From contig NZ_CP020100.1 of NCBI RefSeq assembly GCF_002056295.1, positions 2,069,501 to 2,133,500 of the forward strand: DNA of 64,000 nucleotides, given 5' to 3'. This document shows positions 37,431 through 46,780 of this stretch, in pieces. Position 1 is the stretch's first letter; every line of letters starts with the position of its first letter. The stretch is from Halopseudomonas phragmitis (GTDB taxonomy: Bacteria; Pseudomonadota; Gammaproteobacteria; Pseudomonadales; Pseudomonadaceae). The notes beneath the pieces are model-generated. The model worked only from the letters and a program-made list of their open reading frames with translations. It was not told where the DNA came from and did not search any database. Position numbers and translations under genes: made by a program.

Positions 37431-38769
37431 GCGCATCAGCTTTGCCCGACGTCTGGCAGGCTATCAGCAGGCACTGAAGTTGCCGTCCGAGCCGGTGGTC
37501 GAAGGGCGCCTGATCCGTATGGTTGGCCTGACCCTGGAAGCCGAGGGTTGCAAGGCCCCAGTGGGCAGTCGTTGCATGGTGATCAGCGACACGCCGCAGG
37601 GGCAGACCCGGATTGAGGCGGAGGTTATGGGTTTTGCTGGCAGCAAGATCTACCTGATGCCAGTCGACAGTATGCAGGGTCTGCAACCGGGCGCGCGGGT
37701 CGTACCCAGTGCCGGTGGCGGCAAGTTGCCGATGGGTAACGCCATGCTCGGGCGGGTCGTGGATGGCATTGGCCGACCGCTCGATGGCAAGGGCCAGTTC
37801 AAGGCCGATGACTGGGTCGACCTCAACGGCCCGGTGATCAACCCGCTCAAACGCCACCCGATTGAGGAGCCGCTGGATGTCGGTATCCGCTCGATCAACA
37901 GCCTGCTGACCGTAGGACGTGGTCAGCGCCTGGGTCTGTTCGCTGGCAGTGGCGTGGGCAAAAGTATGCTTCTGGGGATGATGACCCGCTTCACCGATGC
38001 TGACATCACTATTGTTGGTCTGGTGGGCGAGCGTGGTCGTGAGGTCAAGGAGTTCATTGAGCAGATCCTTGGCGAGAAGGGCATGGCTCGTTCGGTAGTG
38101 GTTGCCTCGCCGGCCGATGATGCGCCGCTGATGCGCTTGCGCGCAGCCATGTATTGCACCCGGATCGCCGAGTATTTTCGTGACCAGGGCAAAAATGTGC
38201 TGCTACTGATGGATTCGCTGACCCGTTTTGCCCAGGCACAGCGCGAGATCGCCCTGGCCATTGGCGAGCCACCAGCTACCAAGGGCTACCCCCCGTCGGT
38301 ATTTGCCAAGTTGCCGCAGTTGGTCGAGCGGGCCGGTAACGCCGAACAGGGTGGCGGTTCCATTACCGCGTTCTATACCGTCCTGTCCGAAGGTGATGAT
38401 CAGCAGGACCCGATTGCTGATGCCTCCAGGGCTATTCTCGATGGCCACGTGGTGTTGTCGCGGCGGCTGGCTGAAGAGGGCCATTACCCGGCGATTGATA
38501 TCGAAGCCTCGATCAGTCGGGCCATGCCGCAGATTGTCAGTCCCGAACACCTGCAACAGGCCCAACGCTTCAAGCAGCTCTATGCCCGCTATCAGCAGAG
38601 TCGCGACCTTATCAGCGTCGGTGCTTATGCCGCTGGGTCTGATCCGTTGATCGACAAGGCGGTCGAGAAAATGCCGGTTATGCAATCGTTCCTGCGCCAG
38701 GGCCTGCACGTCAGCGTCAATCTGAACGACAGTCACAGCGCTCTGGAGCAGATCATCAGTCATGAGTGA
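37417..38769 (+). CDS. fliI: Flagellum-specific ATP synthase FliI
   Basis: Hexameric export ATPase, 450 aa, F1-beta-like. Walker [12 protein letters not shown], Walker [21 protein letters not shown], and [20 protein letters not shown] are diagnostic for flagellar/type III ATPases. I start at ATG 37417, which aligns with typical FliI N-termini; the frame extends 19 codons further into fliH. Ends within the fliJ start. Confidence 0.95.
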   Translation: MNNPERISFARRLAGYQQALKLPSEPVVEGRLIRMVGLTLEAEGCKAPVGSRCMVISDTPQGQTRIEAEVMGFAGSKIYLMPVDSMQGLQPGARVVPSAGGGKLPMGNAMLGRVVDGIGRPLDGKGQFKADDWVDLNGPVINPLKRHPIEEPLDVGIRSINSLLTVGRGQRLGLFAGSGVGKSMLLGMMTRFTDADITIVGLVGERGREVKEFIEQILGEKGMARSVVVASPADDAPLMRLRAAMYCTRIAEYFRDQGKNVLLLMDSLTRFAQAQREIALAIGEPPATKGYPPSVFAKLPQLVERAGNAEQGGGSITAFYTVLSEGDDQQDPIADASRAILDGHVVLSRRLAEEGHYPAIDIEASISRAMPQIVSPEHLQQAQRFKQLYARYQQSRDLISVGAYAAGSDPLIDKAVEKMPVMQSFLRQGLHVSVNLNDSHSALEQIISHE

Positions 38770-39205
38770 GACCCGCATCCGTCGTCTGATCCCGGTGCTG
38801 GACATGGCGCTGGAGGACGAACGCAAGGCGGCGGCCATGCTCGGGCAGTGTCAGCGCCAGGTGGATGATGCCGAGGCGCGTCTGCGCGACCTGGAATACT
38901 ACAGCGGTGAATATCAGAAAGGCTGGTCTCAGCGAGGGGCGCAGGGTGTGGGTCGGGACTGGCTGCTTAACTATCAGCGCTTCATGGGTCAGATGCAGAG
39001 CGCTATCGAACAGCAGGGCCAGACTGTGGCCTGGCATCGGCAAAGCCTCGACAAGGCCAGGGCGCAGTGGCAACAGCGCTACCAGCGGCTGGAAGCGCTA
39101 CGCAAGCTGATCGAACGCTATCGTCAGGAGGCTAGGGCCCGAGCAGATCGACAGGAGCAGAAACTGCTGGACGAACTATCTCAGAGGGCGCGCGGTAACT
39201 ATTGA
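38762..39205 (+). CDS. fliJ: Flagellar export protein FliJ
   Basis: 147-residue coiled-coil stalk protein inserted in the FliI ring. It is almost wholly charged alpha-helix ([40 protein letters not shown]). Overlaps fliI by 8 bases. Identity rests on helix pattern, size and position, which are all standard. Confidence 0.92.
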   Translation: MSETRIRRLIPVLDMALEDERKAAAMLGQCQRQVDDAEARLRDLEYYSGEYQKGWSQRGAQGVGRDWLLNYQRFMGQMQSAIEQQGQTVAWHRQSLDKARAQWQQRYQRLEALRKLIERYRQEARARADRQEQKLLDELSQRARGNY

Positions 39206-39317
39206 ATCTGGTCCCCGGCACCATGACAGCGGTGACATGCTGTGCTACATAGTTGAGACAGCCGTCTTGACTCCGGGCGACCGGGGCGGCGCAGCTTTTC
39301 GCCAAGGGAGTGTCAGC

Positions 39318-39623
39318 ATGCCTATTCAGGCCAACATGTCAGCTGATGGCCAGGTTTTGACCATCAAGGTCAGTGGACGTTTCGATTTTGGAGCTCACCA
39401 GGATTTTCGCGAAGCCTATGAGCGCGGAGGGCTGAGCCCCGAGCGTTATGTAGTCGATCTGCATGACACCGACTATATCGACAGTTCAGCGCTGGGTATG
39501 CTGTTGCTGTTGCGTGATCATGCTGGCGGCGATATGGCCGATATCCAGATTACGCATTGCAATGCCGATGTGCGCAAGGTTCTGAGCATTTCCAATTTCG
39601 AACAGCTTTTCACTATCGAGTGA
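39318..39623 (+). CDS. hsbA: STAS-domain anti-anti-sigma factor HsbA
   Basis: 101-residue SpoIIAA-like protein. The STAS motif DTDYIDSSALGMLLLL contains Ser56, the equivalent of the phosphorylated serine of P. aeruginosa HsbA (PA3347). HsbA binds FlgM to free FliA, or HsbD, depending on phosphorylation, linking swimming and biofilm choice. The start at 39318 follows GGAG; the frame to 39237 is not supported. It is followed by the cognate phosphatase/kinase and Hpt genes. Confidence 0.88.
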   Translation: MPIQANMSADGQVLTIKVSGRFDFGAHQDFREAYERGGLSPERYVVDLHDTDYIDSSALGMLLLLRDHAGGDMADIQITHCNADVRKVLSISNFEQLFTIE

Positions 39624-39626
39624 ATC

Positions 39627-41375
39627 ATGTCATCGGTCAGTCGCGCCAGTGCCACAGACCTCGGTCCCAGTCAGGCACTGACGGTCCTGATCGCCGATGA
39701 CAATCCTTCCGACCGGATGATTCTCGGCCGCCTGGTGGAGCAGTTGGGCCATCGAGTCATCCGTGCCGAGAACGGCCGGGAGGCCGTCGAGCAGTTTGCT
39801 CGCCAGCGCCCGAATCTGGTCCTGCTGGATGCCTTGATGCCTGAGATGGACGGCTTCGAGGCGGCCCGTCTGATTCGCCAGGACGCCGGCGAGGATCTGA
39901 TCCCGATCATCTTTCTCACCAGTCTGAGCGAGACGACGGCGCTGGTGCAGTGCCTGGAAGCTGGCGGCGACGATTTTCTTACCAAGCCTTACAACCCGAT
40001 CATTTTGCGAGCCAAAATCCAGGCGTTCCAGCGCATGCAGGAGATGCACCGGACCCTGCAGAGCCAGCGTGACCTGATCGCTAGCCAGCATCGCAACCTG
40101 TTGCGTGATCAGGAGCTGGCCAAGATCATCTTTGATCGGGTGGCCCATGCTGGCTGTCTGGGGGCGCCCAATCTGCGTTATCTGCAATCGGCCTTCGCTA
40201 TGTTCAACGGCGATATCCTGCTGGCGGCCTACAAGCCTGCTGGAGGTATGCATATTCTGTTGGGCGATTTCACCGGGCACGGACTGTCGGCGGCCATTGG
40301 CGCCATGCCATTGGCCGAGGTGTTCTATGCCATGACAGCGCGCGGCTTCCATCTGCGTGACATCCTGCTTGAACTCAACCACAAGCTCGGGCGGATTTTA
40401 CCGGTGGGCATTTTCTGTTGCGCGGTACTCATTGAGATCAGTCCGGGCAAAGGTCTTGTTGAGGTCTGGAACGGTGGTTTGCCTGAGGTATTGATCATCG
40501 GCCCGCAGGCCGAACTGCTACACCGGATTCCCTCCGCGCATTTGCCGCTGGGAGTGGCCAGTGCCGAGCGTTTCGACCCCAATCCGGTGGTGCTGTCGGT
40601 AGCTCCGGGTGAGCGGCTGCTGTGCTGGACCGATGGCGTGATCGAGAGTCGCAATCAGGCCGGCGAGCAGTTTGGCGAGCAGCGGGTAATGGCTGTGCTG
40701 GAGCGCCAGGCCGGGCTCCCGGCTATGGTGTTTGATGCGTTGCTGGAAGATATCGAGGCGTTCCACGGTAGCCCAGAGGATGACCTAAGCCTGCTCGAAG
40801 TGGTCATGGGGGAGAACGGCATTCAGCCGCCGGCTCAGCGTCAACTGGCCAGCGATCATCTGGCCGCGCAAGACTGGCAATTGTCCTACCAGTTTCGAGC
40901 GGCTTCGATTCGTAAGCATAACCCCTTGCCATTTCTGCTAGAGGTGCTGATGGATGTGCCGGGGCTGCGTGAGCACGCCGGCAGCCTGTTCACCATTCTC
41001 ACCGAGTTGTATAGCAATGCCCTGGAGCATGGCCTGCTGGCGCTGGACTCCAGCTGGAAACGTGATTCAGCAGGCTTTAGTCGATATTACGCCGAACGTA
41101 ATCGGCGCCTACAGCAACTTGATGACGGCTGGATCCGTGTGTCGCTGGATCACCGGCCATTGGCGCAGGGGGGCGAGTTGCTCATCGAGGTGGAGGACAG
41201 TGGCCGGGGTTTCAACCCGCCAGTTCCAGAAGACAGTACCGATGGCTATGCCGGACGCGGCCTGGCGCTGATCCGGGCGCTGGCGCGGGATATGAGCTTC
41301 AGCCCGGCCGGCAACCGGGTGGCGGTGGTCTTTGAGTGGCGGCTTGGGCATACTAGGGAACCTCTGAAAAACTAG
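39627..41375 (+). CDS. hsbR: HsbR-like response regulator with PP2C and kinase domains
   Basis: 582 aa. N-terminal receiver (VLIADDNPSDRMILGRLVEQ, phospho-acceptor Asp68 in LVLLDALMPEMDG, KPYNP); central SpoIIE/PP2C phosphatase (GDILLAAYKPAGGMHILLGD, FTGHGLSAAIGAMPL, LLCWTDGVIE); C-terminal HATPase anti-sigma kinase (LYSNALEHG, VEDSGRGF, GRGLALIRAL). It should de- and re-phosphorylate HsbA under control of HptB. The final codons (TREPLKN and stop) come from the MITE-like repeat beginning at 41353, so the native C-terminus has been replaced. Confidence 0.9.
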   Translation: MSSVSRASATDLGPSQALTVLIADDNPSDRMILGRLVEQLGHRVIRAENGREAVEQFARQRPNLVLLDALMPEMDGFEAARLIRQDAGEDLIPIIFLTSLSETTALVQCLEAGGDDFLTKPYNPIILRAKIQAFQRMQEMHRTLQSQRDLIASQHRNLLRDQELAKIIFDRVAHAGCLGAPNLRYLQSAFAMFNGDILLAAYKPAGGMHILLGDFTGHGLSAAIGAMPLAEVFYAMTARGFHLRDILLELNHKLGRILPVGIFCCAVLIEISPGKGLVEVWNGGLPEVLIIGPQAELLHRIPSAHLPLGVASAERFDPNPVVLSVAPGERLLCWTDGVIESRNQAGEQFGEQRVMAVLERQAGLPAMVFDALLEDIEAFHGSPEDDLSLLEVVMGENGIQPPAQRQLASDHLAAQDWQLSYQFRAASIRKHNPLPFLLEVLMDVPGLREHAGSLFTILTELYSNALEHGLLALDSSWKRDSAGFSRYYAERNRRLQQLDDGWIRVSLDHRPLAQGGELLIEVEDSGRGFNPPVPEDSTDGYAGRGLALIRALARDMSFSPAGNRVAVVFEWRLGHTREPLKN

Positions 41376-41500
41376 CTGCGTTGGCAATACTGCGTTAAAA
41401 ACAGCCTCAAAATGCTCATTTACACCACGTAAACTCCGCTTTTTCGGCTGTTTTTGCCTTGTCTTGCCGGCCTCGCCTACGTTTTGCAGAGGTTCCCTAG
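41353..41500. mobile_element. 148-bp MITE-like palindromic element
   Basis: Perfect 14-bp terminal inverted repeats CTAGGGAACCTCTG (41353-41366) and CAGAGGTTCCCTAG (41487-41500), extending imperfectly inward. Internal arms AAAAACAGCC and GGCTGTTTTT allow almost the full element to fold. No coding capacity. Similar AGGGAACCTCTGAAAAA-ended elements are scattered in Pseudomonas genomes as I recall. It covers the hsbR 3' end and most of the hsbR-hptB spacer. CTAG ends could be part of the TIR or a target duplication. Confidence 0.8.
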
Positions 41501-41541
41501 TTGACTTGATGCGCTGGAATTGACTAATAAACAAGGATCGT

Positions 41542-41880
41542 ATGCCCGTAACATTGCCTGATCTTGATCAAGAGGTACAAGCGAACCTGCGTGAACTGAT
41601 GCAGGACGATTTCGCGTTATTGCTCGCCACCTTTCGTTCTGACGCTCAGCAACGTTTGCACCTGATGAGCTACTGCCTGGATTGTCAGGACTGGGAAGGT
41701 TTTCGCCAGCAGGCCCACAGTTTCAAAGGCAGTTGTGGCAATATCGGTGCCCGGGCGCTGGAACAGTCCTGTCTCGCTGCCGAGCTGGCTGGCCAGCAGG
41801 CGGATGGCGACAGGGCCAAACAGGCGCTGGCCGACATGCGCAGGTGCTTTCAACGCCTGCAGCCACTGCTTTCCCCCTGA
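41542..41880 (+). CDS. hptB: Histidine phosphotransfer protein HptB
   Basis: 112-residue Hpt four-helix protein. Phosphorylatable His59 sits in QQAHSFKGSCGNIGARALEQ. In P. aeruginosa HptB receives phosphate from several hybrid kinases and passes it to HsbR. The ATG follows AAGGATCGT. The MITE-like element now separates it from hsbR, so coupling is lost. Confidence 0.88.
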   Translation: MPVTLPDLDQEVQANLRELMQDDFALLLATFRSDAQQRLHLMSYCLDCQDWEGFRQQAHSFKGSCGNIGARALEQSCLAAELAGQQADGDRAKQALADMRRCFQRLQPLLSP

Positions 41881-41903
41881 ATCGCTTCGTTATTCCAATA
41901 AGC

Positions 41904-41919
41904 TGGCCCGTAGTTTGCT
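41904..41919 (+). promoter_or_regulatory. Sigma54 promoter of fliK
   Basis: TGGCCC (41904-41909), GTAGT, TTGCT (41915-41919), 51 bases before the fliK ATG. Confidence 0.8.
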
Positions 41920-41970
41920 TGGAGTCGGTAACGCTACCGATTGCATGCATTAACCTACGGAGACCGCGCA

Positions 41971-43107
41971 ATGAATGTCACTCAGAATCTGCTGCTGTCG
42001 CTTGGCCAGGATTTGCGCCAGGCAGGACTGTTCAGTGACGAGCAGATCCAGGCAGTATCACTGGATGGCGAGACCCCGGAGTCCTTTGCCGAGATCCTGG
42101 CGGGCCAGAACCCTGAACGGCTTGAGGCGTTGATCGAGCTGCTGAATGGTGATGATCCGGATGCGGCGAGGGTGGCAATTGAAGCCTTGACCCTTGCCGC
42201 CGACGGCAAGGAGTTGCCGGTCGACCCGCTGGCTGCGGAAATGACCGAGGCCGGCGAGATGGAAGTATCCGATCCGACTCTGGCCAATGCCGCACCGGAG
42301 GTCATTGCCGCGATTGCCGATGAGTGGGTACGTTGGCTGGACAATGCCCGTACCATGACCTCAGGAGTGGCCGTTGACCCGAGTCAGAGCCAGTCCAAGG
42401 TTGCACAGCCTGCTGAAGACTCCCGCTCAGCGGTCGGCAAGGAGCGGCTGGATCTGCTCGAGATGAAGCTCAATCTGCGGCAAATCACGGCCCAGCCTGC
42501 GGCCGCCGAGAGCAGTTTCGCCGCGCGGTTGGGCGATAGCCTGGACAGCGTGTCGGGATCAGGTCGCAGTGACGGCGAAACGGGTGATGCCGCTCAACGC
42601 CTGGGGGCGGCGCAGCAGGCTGCAGCTCAAGGTGCGCTGACCAGCCGTGCGGTAACCGCGACTTCTCAATCGCTGGGTGTTCCCTTTGGGCAGAGCGGCT
42701 GGGGGGACTCCGTAGTGGAAAAGGTGATGTGGATGTCCAGCCAGAATCTGCGGGGTGTGGAAATCCGTTTGGACCCGGCTGAGCTGGGGCCGCTGGAAAT
42801 TCACATCCAGAGCCGTGGTCAGGAACACCAGGTGCAGTTCGTCAGTCAGAATGCTGGGGTGCGCGAGGCGCTGGAAGCGCAGGTCTTCAGGCTGCGCGAA
42901 CTCTTCACCCAGCAGGGGCTGGAGTTGCACAGCGTTTCGGTCGGCGACTCGGCGCCCGACGGTCAGCAGGGCCGCGGTACCGGCTCAGGGCTTGCCGCCA
43001 ATGCCGGGACCAGTCAGCCCGGCCTGGATGCTGAACCGGAGGTCGAGTTGCTCAATCAGGTCGTGCAGCAGATCAGCAATCAGCGTCTGGTTGATTTCTA
43101 TATTTGA
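41971..43107 (+). CDS. fliK: Flagellar hook-length control protein FliK
   Basis: Secreted molecular ruler, 378 aa. The N-terminal two thirds is disordered, Ala/Gln/Glu-rich and poorly conserved. The C-terminal Flg_hook domain (about 255-325) has RGVEIRLDPAELGPLEIHIQ and VREALEAQVFRLRELFTQQG, which bind FlhB at the export switch. ATG at 41971 follows CGGAG; the TTG frame to 41941 is in the promoter region. Ends NQRLVDFYI. Confidence 0.93.
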   Translation: MNVTQNLLLSLGQDLRQAGLFSDEQIQAVSLDGETPESFAEILAGQNPERLEALIELLNGDDPDAARVAIEALTLAADGKELPVDPLAAEMTEAGEMEVSDPTLANAAPEVIAAIADEWVRWLDNARTMTSGVAVDPSQSQSKVAQPAEDSRSAVGKERLDLLEMKLNLRQITAQPAAAESSFAARLGDSLDSVSGSGRSDGETGDAAQRLGAAQQAAAQGALTSRAVTATSQSLGVPFGQSGWGDSVVEKVMWMSSQNLRGVEIRLDPAELGPLEIHIQSRGQEHQVQFVSQNAGVREALEAQVFRLRELFTQQGLELHSVSVGDSAPDGQQGRGTGSGLAANAGTSQPGLDAEPEVELLNQVVQQISNQRLVDFYI

Positions 43108-43179
43108 TAGCTGGCGCGACCCAAGACATTTGCCGTTCAGGCCTATATCCTACACACATCCTTTCAACAACTCCCAGAT

Positions 43180-43195
43180 TGGCACGGGAGTTGCT
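43180..43195 (+). promoter_or_regulatory. Sigma54 promoter of fliL operon
   Basis: TGGCAC (43180-43185), GGGAG, TTGCT (43191-43195): full consensus, 50 bases before fliL. Expected to drive fliLMNOPQR-flhB. Confidence 0.9.
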
Positions 43196-43245
43196 GAATT
43201 CAGTTAAAACGGGCGTTCAAGCCTGCGATGTGACGGAATATTGGC

Positions 43246-43761
43246 ATGGCAAAGCAGCAAGCAGCGGCGGCGCAGGTCGCAGCAGAATCGTCGGGAAAGA
43301 GCCGTAAAACCCTGTTTGTGCTGGTTGGCGTCGGCTTGCTGGCGCTGCTGGTCTCCCTTGGGGGCGTCGGTTTTTTTCTGCTTGGCGGTGATCGCGATGA
43401 GACCACCGAAGCACCGGCCGAGCCAGTGGCCCCGGTGCGAGCCATGGCGCTGTATCAAACGCTGGAGCCGCCGTTCGTGGTCAATTACAGCCATGCCGGC
43501 CGGCAGCGTTATATGCAGGTGAGTGTGGCCTTGCTGGGTCGAGATCAGGGCGGCATGGCGTCGCTGAACCGGCATTTGCCGCTGATTCGCAACCAACTGG
43601 TCATGCTGTTTTCCAGCGAGGAGTTCGAGGTATTGCTGACTCCGGAGGGCAAGGATGAGCTGCGCCAGCGCGCAACTCTGGCGGTTCAGGCCCTGCTGGA
43701 AAAAGAAGTGGGCAACCCGGTAATTGAGTCGGTGCTGTTCACCAACCTGGTTCTGCAATAG
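43246..43761 (+). CDS. fliL: Flagellar basal body-associated protein FliL
   Basis: 171 aa single-pass inner-membrane protein: cytoplasmic N-tail, membrane helix TLFVLVGVGLLALLVSLGGV (about 25-44), periplasmic domain (YQTLEPPFVVNYSHAGRQRY to the C-terminal VIESVLFTNLVLQ). FliL assists stator function and surface sensing. No clear GGAGG precedes the ATG. Confidence 0.92.
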   Translation: MAKQQAAAAQVAAESSGKSRKTLFVLVGVGLLALLVSLGGVGFFLLGGDRDETTEAPAEPVAPVRAMALYQTLEPPFVVNYSHAGRQRYMQVSVALLGRDQGGMASLNRHLPLIRNQLVMLFSSEEFEVLLTPEGKDELRQRATLAVQALLEKEVGNPVIESVLFTNLVLQ

Positions 43762-43770
43762 GAAACCCTT

Positions 43771-44742
43771 ATGGCTGTTCAGGATCTGCTCTCACAAGAT
43801 GAAATCGATGCCCTGCTGCATGGTGTCGATGACGGTGCGATCGATACCGATGATGATGCCGATCCGGGGTCGGTCAAAAGCTATGACCTGACCAGCCAGG
43901 ATCGCATCGTCCGGGGTCGGATGCCGACTTTGGAGATGATCAACGAACGCTTTGCCCGTTATACCCGGATCAGCATGTTCAACCTGTTACGCCGCTCAGC
44001 CGATGTCGCGGTTGGCGGTGTTCAGGTGATGAAATTCGGTGAATATGTACACTCGCTGTACGTACCGACCAGTCTCAACCTGGTTAAGATGAAGCCATTG
44101 CGCGGTACCGCACTGTTCATTCTGGACGCCAAGCTGGTGTTCAAGCTGGTAGACAACTTCTTTGGTGGCGATGGCCGGCATGCCAAGATCGAGGGGCGTG
44201 AATTCACGCCGACCGAACTTCGGGTGGTACGGATGGTGCTGGATCAGGCCTTCGTCGACCTCAAGGAAGCCTGGCAGGCGGTCCAGGAAGTGAATTTCGA
44301 GTACGTCAACTCCGAGGTCAATCCGGCCCTGGCCAATATCGTCAGCCCCAGCGAGGTGGTGGTGGTCTCGACTTTCCATATCGAGCTGGACGGTGGCGGT
44401 GGCGATCTGCACGTGACCTTCCCCTATTCGATGATTGAACCCTTGCGTGAGGTGCTGGATTCAGGGGTGCAATCAGATGTGGATGAACATGACGAGCGCT
44501 GGGTGCGCGCATTGCGTGAGGAAATTACCGGGGTCAAGGTGCCGCTCAGTGCCACTGTGGTTCGGCGTCAACTCAAAGTCAGGGATCTGCTCAGCATGCA
44601 GGTCGGTGATGTGATTCCGGTCGAGTTGCCCGAACAAATGGTGTTGTGCGCCAACGGCGTGCCCACCTTCAAGGCCAAGCTGGGTGCGGTCAAGGGTAAC
44701 CTGGCCCTGCAAATTCTGGGGCCGGTGCCACGCCCGCGCTGA
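43771..44742 (+). CDS. fliM: Flagellar motor switch protein FliM
   Basis: 323 aa C-ring protein. N-terminal CheY-P-binding motif LSQDEIDALLHG (residues 7-18), middle domain (GRMPTLEMINERFARYTRIS; GGDGRHAKIEGREFTPTELR) contacting FliG, and a C-terminal SpoA domain (VKVPLSATVVRRQLKVRDLL) that pairs with FliN. Standard length. Confidence 0.95.
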   Translation: MAVQDLLSQDEIDALLHGVDDGAIDTDDDADPGSVKSYDLTSQDRIVRGRMPTLEMINERFARYTRISMFNLLRRSADVAVGGVQVMKFGEYVHSLYVPTSLNLVKMKPLRGTALFILDAKLVFKLVDNFFGGDGRHAKIEGREFTPTELRVVRMVLDQAFVDLKEAWQAVQEVNFEYVNSEVNPALANIVSPSEVVVVSTFHIELDGGGGDLHVTFPYSMIEPLREVLDSGVQSDVDEHDERWVRALREEITGVKVPLSATVVRRQLKVRDLLSMQVGDVIPVELPEQMVLCANGVPTFKAKLGAVKGNLALQILGPVPRPR

Positions 44743-44782
44743 GTGTCACTGGACAATAACGAAACACTAGAGGAACGAAACG

Positions 44783-45250
44783 ATGGCTGATGACGGCAAG
44801 CCTGATGAAGTCACCCCTGAGGAGCAGGCGCTGGCCGATGAGTGGGCGGCCGCGCTGGAGGAGGCTGGAGACGCCAGCCAGGATGATATCGATGCCTTGC
44901 TGACGCAGGATCAGGGTGCCCGGGTACCGATGGAAGAGTTCAGCTCCTCGGCGAACAATGTCGATGACGGGCCATTCCAGTCGGTCGACGGCCCGAATCT
45001 GGATGTGATCCTGGATATTCCTGTCACCATTTCCATGGAAGTCGGCAATACCGATATTACCATCCGCAACCTGCTGCAGTTGAACCAGGGCTCGGTGGTC
45101 GAGTTGGATCGGCTGGCCGGTGAGCCGCTGGACGTCAAGGTCAACGGTACTCTGGTTGCCCATGGTGAGGTGGTGGTGGTCAACGAAAAGTTCGGTATTC
45201 GTCTGACCGATGTGATCAGCCCCTCTGAACGGATCAAGAAGCTGCGTTGA
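44783..45250 (+). CDS. fliN: Flagellar motor switch protein FliN
   Basis: 155 aa. C-terminal SpoA domain: DIPVTISMEVGNTDITIRNL, LLQLNQGSVVELDRLAGEPL, VVVNEKFGIRLTDVISPSER. The acidic N-terminal 70-residue extension contains ASQDDIDALLTQD, resembling the CheY-binding motif of FliM; long N-tails are usual in pseudomonad FliN. Clear GAGG ribosome site. Overlaps fliO by 4 bases. Confidence 0.95.
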   Translation: MADDGKPDEVTPEEQALADEWAAALEEAGDASQDDIDALLTQDQGARVPMEEFSSSANNVDDGPFQSVDGPNLDVILDIPVTISMEVGNTDITIRNLLQLNQGSVVELDRLAGEPLDVKVNGTLVAHGEVVVVNEKFGIRLTDVISPSERIKKLR

Positions 45251-45750
45251 TGAAACCAACAGCAATCGTATCCTCTCCAGTCCGGGCCGCCGCCGGTCTG
45301 TCTGCGGCAAAGCCATGGCTGAAAGTACTGTTGGTTCTGACCGGAGTGTTGGCGTTGCCGTTGGCCGGCTGGGCTGATACTCCGGCGGCCAATGCCCCAA
45401 GTGCCACCCAGATGTCCCTGACTTCGCAGTTGGCGCAATTGGGTGTTGGCCTGATGGTTGTGGTGGCGTTGATCTTTGTGCTGGGTTGGCTGATGCGTCG
45501 GATCGGGCCCATGGCTGGACAGGGTGGCCAGCATATCCGGCTGGTCAGCAGCATGGCGCTGGGGCCGCGTGATCGTTTGCTGTTGGTCGATGTCGGCGGC
45601 AAGCAACTGCTGCTCGGGGCCTCGCCTGGGCGGATCAATACCTTGCACGTATTCGATGAACCGGTGGCGGACCTGTCCAGTGCCAAGCCGGTTGACAGTG
45701 ACTTTGCCCGCCGCCTGCAAACCCTGTTGAAGCGGGAGTCAGATTCATGA
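45247..45750 (+). CDS. fliO: Flagellar biosynthesis protein FliO
   Basis: 167 aa membrane protein helping assemble FliP rings. N-terminal signal-like helix ([20 protein letters not shown]), a second helix ([20 protein letters not shown], about 58-77) and a cytoplasmic FliO domain ([40 protein letters not shown]). Overlaps fliN and fliP by 4 bases. Confidence 0.9.
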   Translation: MMKPTAIVSSPVRAAAGLSAAKPWLKVLLVLTGVLALPLAGWADTPAANAPSATQMSLTSQLAQLGVGLMVVVALIFVLGWLMRRIGPMAGQGGQHIRLVSSMALGPRDRLLLVDVGGKQLLLGASPGRINTLHVFDEPVADLSSAKPVDSDFARRLQTLLKRESDS

Positions 45751-46499
45751 GCCGCTGGTTGGGGCTGGTGCTGTTGTTGCTGGCGCCAGCGGCGCTGGCG
45801 CAGACGGCTGCCGACCCGTTGAGTCTGCCGGCGATAACTCTGAGTACCGACGCTGAGGGCCAGCAGACCTATTCGGTCAGCCTGCAGATTTTGCTGCTGA
45901 TGACCGCGCTGACCTTCATCCCTGCGATGGTGATGATGATGACCAGCTTTACCCGGATCATCATCGTGTTTGCTATTCTGCGTCAGGCTCTGGGGCTGCA
46001 ACAGACGCCGTCCAGCCAGATCCTGGTTGGTCTGGCACTGTTTCTGACCCTGTTCGTCATGGCGCCGGTCTTTGAGCGTATCAACGAAACCGCACTGCAG
46101 CCTTATCTCAATGAGGAAATGGCTGGCGAGCAGGCACTGGAAGCTGCCAGCATTCCGCTGCGCAATTTTATGCTGGCGCAGACCCGGGAAACCGATCTGG
46201 AACTGTTTGTACGGCTGGCCCGGCGCAATGACCTGAGCGGGCCGGATGAGGTGCCGTTCCATATTCTGGTCCCAGCCTTCGTTACTTCCGAGCTGAAAAC
46301 CGCGTTTCAAATCGGCTTCATGATTTTCATCCCATTCCTGGTGATCGATCTGGTGGTAGCCAGTGTGTTGATGGCCATGGGTATGATGATGCTGTCGCCG
46401 CTGATCATTTCATTACCCTTCAAGATCATGCTGTTCGTACTGGTCGACGGCTGGGCGCTGATTATTGGCACCTTGGCGGCCAGCTTTGCCGTGACATAG
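45747..46499 (+). CDS. fliP: Flagellar export gate protein FliP
   Basis: 250 aa, with a cleavable signal peptide ([14 protein letters not shown]). Family signatures: [40 protein letters not shown] and [20 protein letters not shown]. Core of the type III export gate with FliQ and FliR. Confidence 0.96.
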   Translation: MSRWLGLVLLLLAPAALAQTAADPLSLPAITLSTDAEGQQTYSVSLQILLLMTALTFIPAMVMMMTSFTRIIIVFAILRQALGLQQTPSSQILVGLALFLTLFVMAPVFERINETALQPYLNEEMAGEQALEAASIPLRNFMLAQTRETDLELFVRLARRNDLSGPDEVPFHILVPAFVTSELKTAFQIGFMIFIPFLVIDLVVASVLMAMGMMMLSPLIISLPFKIMLFVLVDGWALIIGTLAASFAVT

Positions 46500-46510
46500 G
46501 AGTCTGAATC

Positions 46511-46780
46511 ATGACACCTGAAGTGGCTGTTGATCTGTTTCGTCAGGCCTTGTGGCTGACCACTGTGATGGTTGCAGTGATTGTCCTGCCGAGTCTGGTC
46601 GTGGGTTTGATTGTCGCCATGTTCCAGGCGGCCACCCAGATCAACGAGCAGACCCTGAGCTTTCTGCCGCGCTTGTTGTTCACCTTCATGACCCTGATCT
46701 GGCTCGGCCCCTGGCTGGTCAGGGAGCTGGTCGAGTTCAGTGACCGTCTGTATCGGGAAATCCCCGGGCTGATTGGCTAA
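46511..46780 (+). CDS. fliQ: Flagellar export gate protein FliQ
   Basis: 89 aa, two membrane helices. Signature FRQALWLTTVMVAVIVLPSL and MFQAATQINEQTLSFLPRLL. Preceded by AGGAG; its stop shares a base with fliR start (TAATG). Confidence 0.95.
   Translation: MTPEVAVDLFRQALWLTTVMVAVIVLPSLVVGLIVAMFQAATQINEQTLSFLPRLLFTFMTLIWLGPWLVRELVEFSDRLYREIPGLIG

Noticed and set aside
35850-37436. 528-codon open frame antisense to fliG and fliH
   Set aside because: Crosses two certain genes and lacks any recognisable family or start signal.
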